From Thermothelomyces thermophilus ATCC 42464 (lineage: Eukaryota > Ascomycota > Sordariomycetes > Sordariales > Chaetomiaceae), in contig NC_016476.1 of NCBI RefSeq assembly GCF_000226095.1, positions 3,410,001 through 3,474,000 of the forward strand: a DNA stretch of 64,000 nucleotides. Reading direction: 5' to 3'. The position numbers and the translations under genes are program-made. Shown here piece by piece: positions 23,791-33,227 of the stretch. Positions within the stretch are counted from its first letter, which is position 1; each line of letters opens with the position of its first letter. Below the pieces are notes generated by a model. It saw only the letters and a program-made list of their open reading frames with translations. It had not been told where the DNA came from and ran no database searches.

Positions 23791-24403
23791 CGCGTAATCA
23801 CGTCGCGGGACCGGCGCCTTGGAGAGAGAGCTTCAGGCGTCGATATGGAAAATGCTGAGACAAGGGCTTGTCACGGGGCTTGAGGATGTCGCGCACGCGA
23901 CCGGAATGCTCCTAGAACGTGCTGAAGGAGAGGGGAGCAGACGACGGAAGAACAACACACAAATACCGAAGAGAGTCGTCGAGATGCTGAGGTACTGATT
24001 CTGATTCCTGTACATACCTGTATTTACCTCGTACTGGTATGTAGTAGTTCCCCGCCCTGTATTCGAAGACTTGGTAGGTATTGGATGTACGGACCTCCTG
24101 CTAAGGGACTGCCCGATAAGGAACATATGGCCCGAGCTTGTAGCGCGGCCAGGCGGCATTGTCGGTTGTGACAAGCGCTAATCTATGGCACGCACTGCAC
24201 CTTGGGCGTCCCTTTATCGACCGCGGGGTAGCGCCTTGTTCCACCACCCCAAATTTACCCTTCGGTCTGAACCCCTCCACACCTTTCGCCCTGCCCGCGC
24301 CGTCCGAAGTGACTCAGAGACGGGTTTCAGAAGGCGCAAAAACTGCAACTTCTACCTTTTGTCGTTGATTTTCAACAATCCACGTTTCGCCCACAATCTC
24401 AAT
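23791..24403. promoter_or_regulatory. Divergent promoter region, F-box gene / threonyl-tRNA synthetase
   Basis: About 610 bp between divergent starts. The right part (24185-24403) is an in-frame open leader for the synthetase, listed separately. The left part has TACATACCTGTATTTACC-like short motifs at about 24012-24050 but no defended promoter element. Confidence 0.5.
24185..24403 (+). other. In-frame N-terminal extension of ThrRS, possible mitochondrial leader
   Basis: An ATG at 24185 (in-frame TAA at 24179-24181 just before it) opens 73 codons that read straight into the conserved ATG at 24404. The peptide is rich in Arg, Ser and Ala (15 Arg/Lys), with only two acidic residues, including MARTAPWASLYRPRGSALFH. 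That composition is what a mitochondrial targeting sequence looks like. Whether transcripts reach this ATG is not known from sequence alone. Confidence 0.5.
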
Positions 24404-27400
24404 ATGGAGAAGGTCACCGAAGCCCTGCAAAAGACCGCCATTGGCGGCGGCGGCGACAAAAAACCGAAGAAGGAGAAGAAGGCCCCAGCAGCAGCCGCTG
24501 CCGACTCGGGCCCTCTGGAGCTGCAGCCACCCCCCAGCTTCCTCCAGGAGCGCATTGAGCTTTTCGACCGTCTGTACAAGGAGCAGCAGGAAGAGCTCGC
24601 CAAGAAGCCGCGCGATGATATCCTCATCACCATGCCGGACGGCACCGTCAAGCCTGGCAAGGCCTACGAGACCACCCCTGCCGAGATCGCGAAGGGCATT
24701 TCCAACAGCTTGTACAAGCGTACGGTCGTTGCGAGGATTGATGGCGAACAGCTATGGGATCTCGAACGCCCCCTTGAGAAGAGCTGCAAGCTGGAGCTGC
24801 TCGACTTCAACGATGACCAAGGGAAATTTGTTTTCTGTGAGGATCTCGCGGAACGGGGATCGCGGTCAAGAAACGGCTAACGTATGGCGTTACCAGGGCA
24901 TTCTAGCGCACACATCCTCGGTGAAGCTTGTGAGCGGAGGTTTGGCTGCTCGTTGTGCATCGGCCCTCGTACGTTCAGCCCCCATTCCGAGTTTCGACGA
25001 TGCCTAACTAGTTCTCCGTCCTGCAGCGGTGGAAAATGGGTTCTACTACGAAATGGCTCTTCCGGGCGGCGCTGCCGTGACGTCTAGCGATTGGGCGCCG
25101 CTCGAGAACATTGTCTCCAAGATCGTAAAGGAGAAGCAACCTTTCCAGAGGCTGGTACGTTCGAGGAGATCACGGTTTCCACGTGACAGTTCTTGTCTTG
25201 CTGTGTGAAGGGCCAGCTTATCGAGGCTCACAACTGTACAGGAAATGACCAAGGAAGATCTGCTCAAAATGTTCGCCTACAACCCTTACAAGGTTCATAT
25301 TATCAAGGACAAGATCCCGGATGGCACAAAAACCACCGTGTACAGAAACGGCCCCCTGATGTAAGTTGGGCTTCGATACTATATGATACAATCAGGGGCT
25401 GACGTATTCACAACAGCGATCTTTGCCGTGGACCGCGTAGGCCACCCGTCTATGACCGGCTACATGCTGTGTTTCTGCAATTCTGACAAGACTAACAATG
25501 CACAGATGTGCCCGATACGGGCAGGATTGAGGCCTTTGCCATCATGAAGAACTCATCCTCATAGTGCGTGCTCTGTTGACACCTGCCTCTTTGCTTCTGA
25601 AACTGACCATCTTGAAGTTTCCTTGGCGACGCCAACAACGATTCGCTGCAGCGAATCTACGGCGTATCTTTCCCGGACAAGAAACAGATGGCAGCTCACA
25701 AGAAGTTCCTCGAGGAAGCCGCCAAGCGCGATCACCGTGTGGTCGGGAAGCAGCAAGAGCTCTTCTATTTTGAAGAATGCTCGCCAGGCTCCGCGATGTG
25801 GCTGCCACACGGCATGCGCATCAACAACGCCATCATGGAGTATATCCGTGAGGAGTACTGGAAGCGAGGCTACGATGAGGTCATGACTCCCAACATGTTC
25901 AACGTGTCTCTTTGGGAGCAGTCCGGCCATCTGGCTCACTACAAGGAGGACATGTTCCTGCTTGATGTCGATAAGGAACAGTTCGGTCTTAAGCCCATGA
26001 ACTGCCCTGGTGCGTCTCGGTCTATAATCCGCAAAGGCTTCGACTAACAACTCTGTAGCCCATGCCTTGATGTTCCGCCACAGGGTAAGCTGACCCGAAT
26101 GTTTGGGGCCAATGGGGGTTATTAATTCGTTCACCACAGGAACGAAGTCACAAGGAGTTGCCGCTGCGTCTTGCTGATTTTGGTGTTCTGCACCGTAACG
26201 AGGCCAGCGGCGCGCTGAGCGGTCTCACAAGAGTGAGAAGGTTCCAGCAAGATGATGCCCACATCTGTGAGTGTACTGGGGTTCTGTATGGGATTTCTGT
26301 TCGCTGACTCTCCCTAGTTTGCCGCGAGGACCAAATCAAAGAGGAAGTCGCCGACCTCTTTGATTTCATGAAATCTTTCTACGGCATGCTGGGACTTGCA
26401 TTTAAGCTCAAGCTGTCCACTCGCCCGGACAAGTTCATGGGCGATATCGAGACATGGGACCGCGCTGAGGCCCGCCTGAAGGAAGCCCTTGATGAGTTTG
26501 CCGCTGCTAACGCCGGTGTCACTTGGGAGCTCAACCCTGGCGATGGTGCCTTCTACGGGCCAAAGGTTGACATTGCTGTTCTGGTTCGTATTTCCCAACA
26601 GCCTTAGAGGTGTTATAATCGCAGATGCTAATTCTGTTTCATTAGGATTGTCTCAACGTATGGGAGCCACTGTCCTAACTTCTTGAGAGACAACTAACAC
26701 CGCAGACAGAGACAATGGCAATGTGCCACCATTCAGCTCGATTTCCAGCAACCCATCAATTTCTCTCTTGAGTACCAGACTGCCGAGGGCGTTCAGAAAG
26801 ATAAGACCGATGCCTCGGATGCTGCTCCATCTCCGGCTGTGGCTCCGGCGCCAGCGCCAGACGCCGCTGCGGATGGGAAGAAGGATGAGAAGAAGGATGG
26901 GAAAGAGGGGAAGGAGAAGAAGAAGCCCCTTCTTGTCAAAAAGCCCCTTTCGCCCGGCTGCGCCCGGCCTGTCATGATCCACCGTGCCATGGCTGGCAGT
27001 ATTGAACGCTTCACGGCGATCCTGGCCGAGCACTTTGCTGGGAAATGGCCGTTTTGGATGTCTCCGCGGCAGATCATTGTCATTCCTGTCGGCATGGGCT
27101 TTTTAGGCTATGCAAAGGAAGTGGCTGCGCTTTTGAGGAAGGAACGCTTCTATGCTGGTATGGAGCCCCTCACTTCTGCCGCTGTTCGTTTGGCATACTC
27201 TGACATGAAACCCCAGATGTCGACAGCACCGGAAACACTCTCCAGAAGAAGATTCGCAACGGACAGCTGGCACAATGTAAGTCAATGATTATTGACCCCA
27301 GTCAAGTGAGGGAGATACTTACGTGCACAGATAACTTCTGCTTCGTGGTCGGCGACGACGAGATGCGCAACCGCAAGGTCAACATCCGCTACCGTGACGA

Positions 27401-27560
27401 CACCTCGACACAGGCAAGAGATGTGCCGTTCGACTTGGACGAGGCCATCGAGAAGTTGCGCAAACTGAAGGCTGATAGGGGAATGTACAACCCTTTCCCA
27501 CACAAGAAGGAGGAGAAGGCGGAGAAAGCGGAGAACGCGGAGAACGCAGACAAGGCTTAG
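24404..27560 (+). CDS. ths1: Threonyl-tRNA synthetase
   Basis: Fourteen exons: 24404-24836, 24897-24968, 25027-25154, 25242-25360, 25417-25436, 25506-25563, 25618-26009, 26059-26084, 26140-26266, 26318-26583, 26646-26657, 26710-27157, 27217-27276, 27331-27560 (796 aa; 869 aa from the upstream ATG). It charges tRNA-Thr. The order is a Lys/Ala-rich N-terminus, TGS domain (about 65-140), editing domain with [10 protein letters not shown], class II core with [21 protein letters not shown] and the motif-2 region [10 protein letters not shown], then the anticodon-binding domain. A Pro/Ala- and Lys-rich insert (about 590-635) sits before [15 protein letters not shown]. Exons 5, 8 and 11 are only 20, 26 and 12 nt. 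The C-terminus ends in a Lys/Glu/Ala repeat. Confidence 0.94.
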
Positions 27561-28027
27561 ATGTACATACATTAACGCAAAATAGCGTTAACCATTGCAA
27601 CGGCGCAGCCGCACCGTTGGCGATTTCTCCTCGGCCAGCCTCACTGGCTGACGTCTTTCCCTACCTTTGGTTTATCGGAGCGTGACACACGTATCTCAGG
27701 CTCCGCGGCCTGCCTTTCACGACAGAGCGACGACTTAACCAGCTGCGGCGCGGAGGTATTTTTCAAAGTGCTGAATCTACGACATGTTCCCTTAAGCTTG
27801 AAGACCAAGATCAAACCAACGCCGGACGGACTACCCACAACTACCGACCCAAGAAACAGCCCTCGGTTTCCAGTCTAAACCATCGCATTTCCGTTGGAAA
27901 AGTAGATAATGTATGCTCGCTGGTCTCCCAACCCCAACTGGCCTCGGCTCTTTGATGCAACCAGCGCCTCAACCATGTCACAAGCCATGACTCAAGACAA
28001 CAACATATGGACAAGCATCTGCAGAAG
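27561..28027. other. Intergenic between convergent ThrRS and phosphatidylserine synthase genes
   Basis: 467 bp between stop codons. No gene, RNA or repeat is recognised. Confidence 0.5.
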
Positions 28028-28460
28028 CTAAGGCTTAGGAATGTGGATGGTCCTGCTGGTCATCAAACAGCCATGGACAATGAACAGCAGCACGATCGGG
28101 TGCATCTCCAAGACCGACCCGGCAAACCACACACCGCCCGGCAGGGCGTCGTGGCCGACCCAGCCTTGAGACAACCAGTACGCCATCAGGGCGTCGAGAG
28201 CGAGCGTCGTCGGGATGGGCGTGCCCTCGAAGTAGCGCGCCTTGCCGGAGGCGTCCTTGGGGATCGAAGTCGCCGTCACGTTGAAGCGCGCCAGCCGCGT
28301 CAGGCCGCAGAGCACGAAGAAGGCGAGGCAGAGGTGATCGAGGGGTGTGCGGATGCCGAGGGCGAAGGCGACCGCGGCCGGGGAGACGCCAAAGGAGATC
28401 TGGGGACCGCAGGAGTGGCACGTGGGGTTAGTTCAGTTGTTTAGGCAGAAGGGACGAATA

Positions 28461-28495
<35 letters not shown>

Positions 28496-29061
28496 TACGT
28501 CGCAGGGCGAGCTGTGTGTGTAGGGATGTGGTATGCATGCATGGCATTGAATGTATCCCTGACGTACCAGGTCCGCGAGCGAATCCAGCTCTTGCCCCAT
28601 CATGCTGCTCTTTCTTCTCCAGCGCGCCACTTTGCCGTCGAGGAAGTCAAAGAAGAGACCGAAGGGCAGGAAGAGGAGGGCGGCCCAAAGGTTGCGGTAC
28701 TGCGACGGATCGCCGAGGCAGTAGCGCATTGAGGAGAAGAGGGAGAGGATGCCGCAGAGGCCTAGTCAAGCATGCTTCCCGTCAGTTGCTGCCCTATTCG
28801 CATTGGTGCCGGAATCCCGGGCCAGGGCTCACCGTTCAACTCGGTAATGAGATCCGCCAAGTGAAGAGCACGGATGAGGGAGAAGTGACCGGAGTCGGTG
28901 GAGAGCAGGAGCTTCTGCTTGTCTGATGCTGAAGTGTGTGTCAGCCTCTTGTCTCCTATTCCTGTCGATTCCGGCCTCGCGTTGCAGGTGCGCTGGGCGT
29001 CGGGGATGAGCGTGCGTACTCGGAGGGTCTGCTCTGCTGCCTTCTTTCGAAGCGGCGCCAT
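28028..29061 (-). CDS. cho1: CDP-diacylglycerol-serine O-phosphatidyltransferase (PS synthase)
   Basis: Three exons on the minus strand: 29061-28833, 28761-28568, 28399-28028 (264 aa). The enzyme makes phosphatidylserine from CDP-diacylglycerol and serine in the ER membrane. The CDP-alcohol phosphotransferase motif [15 protein letters not shown] followed by [10 protein letters not shown] is complete (D-x2-DG-x2-AR-x8-G-x3-D-x3-D). The conserved N-terminal [15 protein letters not shown] and [27 protein letters not shown] fix the frame, so the start is taken at 29061 (MAPLRKK). An ATG at 29092 lies in another frame and overlaps this start. The second intron is long (168 nt) and contains a 31-nt homopolymer. 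The C-terminus carries several transmembrane segments. Confidence 0.9.
28462..28492. repeat. 31-nt A/T homopolymer inside PS synthase intron 2
   Basis: Thirty-one consecutive A on the plus strand, which is a run of U in the minus-strand transcript, about 62 nt upstream of the acceptor side. It is the longest homopolymer in the window. Confidence 0.9.
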
Positions 29062-29989
29062 TCACGGCGGCAGCGCTGCTTCTCCTAGACATTCTCGTTG
29101 GTATGCTGGCGCCGGCGGCGGGAGGGTTAACTGCAGAGTCGAGCCGAGCTTCGCCCTTGAGAAGCCAAAGTGATCAAGAGGACCGAGACGAAGAGTATGA
29201 GCGTTCTCAATTTGTCGACCCAAATCGCAACTTAGGCAGATCTGCGCTTCACGCTCCGAATATGAGGAACCGTTGACGTCGAGGGAGACTTGTGTCACTG
29301 GGCTTGTTGCTTGTTGGTTGTTTTTTGCCGACACAGTCTGGCGGTGGAGACCCCCGCTAGCGCGGGAAGCTTACCAGGAGGCCGGGGGTGGGTGTGGAGG
29401 GCGGCGGCGGCTCAGCTTTCTCCTACCAGGTGCCGTCATTTTGCCGATGGGCAGATAGACTACCACGCCGCGTTTCAAGCCGCTATTACGTCATGGGAAA
29501 CATGGCTCTTGGAAGCCGGGTCTCGACTGTTTCCTATCCCTAGTCCTAGTCTATCTAGTATGCAGACACACCGCAAATAGGCATTAACTGCGTTCTTTGG
29601 AGAACTGCTTGGAGCGTTGGAAACCGCAATACGTTTATTGTCACAGCCGTAACGCTCGCGAAATGGACCGAGTGCCCTCCATATCCTGTCATTGCGTGCC
29701 CGTCGACTGATATTCGCTGCATCTAGAATGACAGTGTTGCTCTCTATCAATCCATGTTAAACAGGCGAAAACGTTGTATGCAGCAGAAGTAGCTTCATAG
29801 CTAGTCTCCCTTCAGGTTGCTTCAGGATGCCATTTCCCAGACCCCCATTTTGGTGCTTCATGCAGGTGCCGAGGTGCCAGCCCAAACCGAGTGATCTTCA
29901 GTTGCAGTACCGTCTACCGTACCGAGGTCACCACCCCAGTAAAACGCCCATGCCTCAACCTCCCGCCCTCCAGAACGCGCAAGAGATTG
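29062..29989. other. Intergenic: PS synthase promoter and UCH37 3' flank
   Basis: 928 bp between two minus-strand genes. It holds the PS synthase promoter and 5' leader (with an out-of-frame ATG at 29092). No other gene is supported. Confidence 0.5.
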
Positions 29990-31807
29990 TTACGACTTCT
30001 GCAGCTGCACCTCCTGATGCAGCCTCTGTAAAACCCGGTGACCAGCCAGCTTTTCCACCCACTTGTGAATAGCAGCCGTGTAATCCCTGGCGCGCCCCAG
30101 GATAGCAGTAGGTTCCTGGCCATTTTCCACTTTTCTCTCATTGTCGTATTCCGCGAGAATCCGCTTTTGCTCTGCGCTGAGCTGGACCCAGAGCTCTAGA
30201 GCTGCCTCAACAGTTGTCATTCCAGAGGCATCATTGTCGTCGGGAGCGGGGGAGGAGTGTAAATTCTGCTGCTGTTTTTGAGGGAGCGAGAGTCTGAGCT
30301 CGCTGTCCGGTACAGCTTGAATATCTTCCGCATCGAGCTGAAAGGCCGAGAGCCGTGCGTCGGTCGGAATGTAGATGGTGTCATGACCGGAAGTTTTTGA
30401 CGGCCAGTTTGGGTTGTCGCCGAAGTTTCTGTCGAGATCGGCCAAGCTGCGGATGTTGGCAGCGAGTTTTTGCCGGACGTGTGCGAGATTATCGCCGCAT
30501 AATGCAAGAAGACTGAAGGACAACCGCTCCGTCTCGTACCGCATCATGCGCTCCTGGAGGACGGGGCGCATCACTGAGGTCCAGTGTTTGCCCTCTTCGT
30601 GCTCGCCTGCTACAAGAGTTAGATTAGTGCCGGCGAAGAGAAAGACATAGAAGACAGTGACTTGCCAATGCAGACGGGCGCCGACGAGAGGCCGTCGAGT
30701 TGCCAGACTTGTTGTCCGACTGGCACAAAGGCGATGAAGTGATAGGCGGGAGTATCGCCGGATTTGCCAGCTTTGACCCTTTCTTTCTTGGGCTTTTTCT
30801 TTCTCCGCCGCTGCATGGCAGCTGATGATCTCGCCCTCTTTTCCTTGTTATCGACCTCGTTCTGGAGACTGAGCGCGGCGTCAAGAAGATCTAACCGTCT
30901 GCAGAGTCTCAGTTGGAGCGGGATACGGTAAACATTCCCATGACGACTTACCGAGCGAAAGAGTTGTGGGCAACTCGTATCCAGGTGCTGTTGTTGATCA
31001 TATTTCCCCTAAGTGGTGGCGACAGGTCCTTGGATTCCTGCTTGAAATGGCGGAGCTTCTCACCAAGACTCAGTCGCTCTGCGTTCATGATGATGTTGAG
31101 CAAGGCAATGGTGGCACAGGCGTTATGTGTGGTCTATCAGAACGTAAGTGACTGACTCGACTCGCGGCAGAGAGGAAAGGTAGGCAAACCTGATTTGCGA
31201 ACCACACATCGTGGCCCGGGTAGGTGACCTCAGGGCTCTGGTCGGCGACATACTCGTATAAAAATACCAGTCCATGTACTGGAGGTCTGTGTCAAGATTT
31301 AGCTAGAGGTCCTCGCCGTGGCAGTTTAAGCGGGACAGGGGCTTACGGCAGAGTGGCCAGGGTATCTTCATCGACCGAGAGCACTTCCTCTATTCTTGCT
31401 CCCTTGACGCCAAGCAGACCCATTATAGCCGTGAAAAATGCCTGACGGGCGGTTAGCTGTGATGAAACTTGCCGAAAGAACGAAGGACTCACTGGGTCAG
31501 ATTCCAATTCGACCCAACTTGGCCACTCAGACTGCTCATTCTCCTTCCACGGTCCTAGAGATGCCTCGAGCAGGTGCTCGGGCACGTTGAAAGCGTCCGG
31601 GGCCGCCCGTCGCTTTGGGTTGCGCCGGGAATCCGATGAGACAGGCGAGGCCGCTACCTTCCCGTTTTTGTAGTCGGAATCCTCACCATGGCCGGAAGGC
31701 CTCTTGCGTGCGCGGCCGGACCGACGAACGGGGAGAGAAGACGCCGCTTCACCACTCTCAAGAGCCGTTTCCCCGGTGGAGTTGTTCACGACCTGCGCCG
31801 AAGCCAT
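29990..31807 (-). CDS. Ubiquitin C-terminal hydrolase, UCH37/Uch2-like (peptidase C12)
   Basis: Six exons on the minus strand: 31807-31493, 31441-31347, 31286-31190, 31133-30952, 30898-30666, 30606-29990 (512 aa). It is a cysteine deubiquitinase; in other fungi and animals UCH37 binds the proteasome. The catalytic set is visible: Cys175 in HNACATIALLNI, His283 in AYHFIAFVPVG, Asp298 in WQLDGL. The N-terminal 100 residues are basic (RRSGRARKRP), suggesting nuclear localisation and making the protein longer than the usual 330 aa. A Lys/Arg-rich loop (about 258-275) precedes the histidine. The C-terminal helical tail (about 330-512) includes ALELWVQLSAEQKRILAEYD and would be the partner-binding part. 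Intron 5 uses a GC donor. Confidence 0.9.
30607..30665 (-). other. GC-AG intron with tandem acceptor in the UCH37-like gene
   Basis: Read on the minus strand the donor is G|GCAAGT, the consensus form used by GC-type introns, and the end is TTGTAGCAG, where both AGs are in frame three bases apart. Use of the second AG gives VCIGEHEEGKHW, the family reading; use of the first would insert one alanine. A CTAAC-like branch site lies 11-16 nt upstream. Confidence 0.8.
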
Positions 31808-33227
31808 GTCATCGGCTAGTCGAATGAAATCCGCAAAAGCTGCTGGAAGAACGCGGTATTGCCCAATGTGAAAGGGTCGAGGTTAGAATGCAGCGGAGCG
31901 AAAAGATACAGGTTATTGATTTGGGGTAGGATGTCGTCTAATACTCTGGAGTTCGACACCCCTTCGCAGAGCGCATCTCCTGAAAGATGGCAAAGGTTCC
32001 AAGGGGCGCAGATGTGGTTAGGTCCAGGCACGAATTGTGCTCCGACTCTTGGTTTGAAGCGCTCGCACCGACTCTGTTCTCAGATGCTTCAATCTTTTTC
32101 AAGGCGGGACCGCAAGAAATAATGTTGCGTCGATTTTTAGGCGGCGATAGCTTCGCGGCCGTATGTGACTGGAATTTTAGACGTATTCAGTCACCACTGA
32201 AAATTGCCACGAGTGGAATTGGTTCTGGAAGCTCGCTGTGCTTCAAGAGCGATGCCTTTGGTGTGAAGCGATTGTACTAAGCAGGATGCAAGTGGCATGA
32301 GTGGCTACCGGCACTCTCTTTAGCAAGAGAAAAATAGAAGATAATTGACAGCCTACTGTCCCTTCGCATTACTATTGTCGAGGTATCAATAGCTGCGTTT
32401 AATGGTTGAATGAAGCAAGCAGTTACGGGGTGATGGCGCATGGTTCACAATATCTGGTATGTATGTACTCCGTACGTAGCATGGTTAACCGTATTTAGGG
32501 TAAGGTACCTAGGTACAAGCGCGTAAAGAAGATACCAGGTGTGTATGTACGGATACATACAGCAGAATGGATTACAATTATCTGGATCTGTGACAAACAC
32601 AACTACGTAAAAGCTATGAGGAATGTCCTGCAGAGCACTCGGTCTGTGAGGCACAAGCACAACACTATCTCTAGCTTGGTTGAGGAACGGAAATGGTTGA
32701 GCGATATTGGAGGCTCCTCCGCGGTCCCTTCTAGCCGTCATTCCACCCCAAAAGGGAAATAAGTACGGATATATGGGGCTTTGTCAAGGTGTTGGAGTGG
32801 GGACAAGCTTGGGAGCTCCCCTGACCAATGAGAAGTAGCGCGGCGCCAACGCAAAACCGGACCCTGCCATGTTGCTTGTAACAAACCACAGCGCGGCAAC
32901 AGACTGGAGCGCGTCCTGACGTGCAGCATCCAGACAACGGGAAATTTTGGCTCTGCGGCCCCAAAATAATGCAGCAAGCAAAAGGCTGCGGCACAACACC
33001 GGCAGCGAACATTAAAGGGACAGTGATACCAGCTAGCTGTTCAGCAGGACTCCGAGTCCTGTTTTCTTCGTGTTGAATTCGGCTCTTTGCGGTCTTTGGG
33101 TCCTCGAGCTCCCGACAGTGCTGCCACAATTTGACGAACGAGCGACAAGAACCCACAAGTAGGACAGTCTACTGATACCTGACGACCTTTTGAAGACACG
33201 ATCGAGATATTTCCAAATCGGCATGCC
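31808..33227. promoter_or_regulatory. Divergent intergenic region, UCH37-like / pom152
   Basis: 1.4 kb between divergent start codons. No gene is supported. It contains the motif TACTCCGTACGTA at about 32466-32478 and a palindrome GGTACCTAGGTAC at about 32505-32517. Confidence 0.5.

Noticed and set aside
31859-32280. Short plus-strand frames upstream of the UCH37-like gene
   Set aside because: Under 100 codons, no motif, and the region is a divergent promoter.
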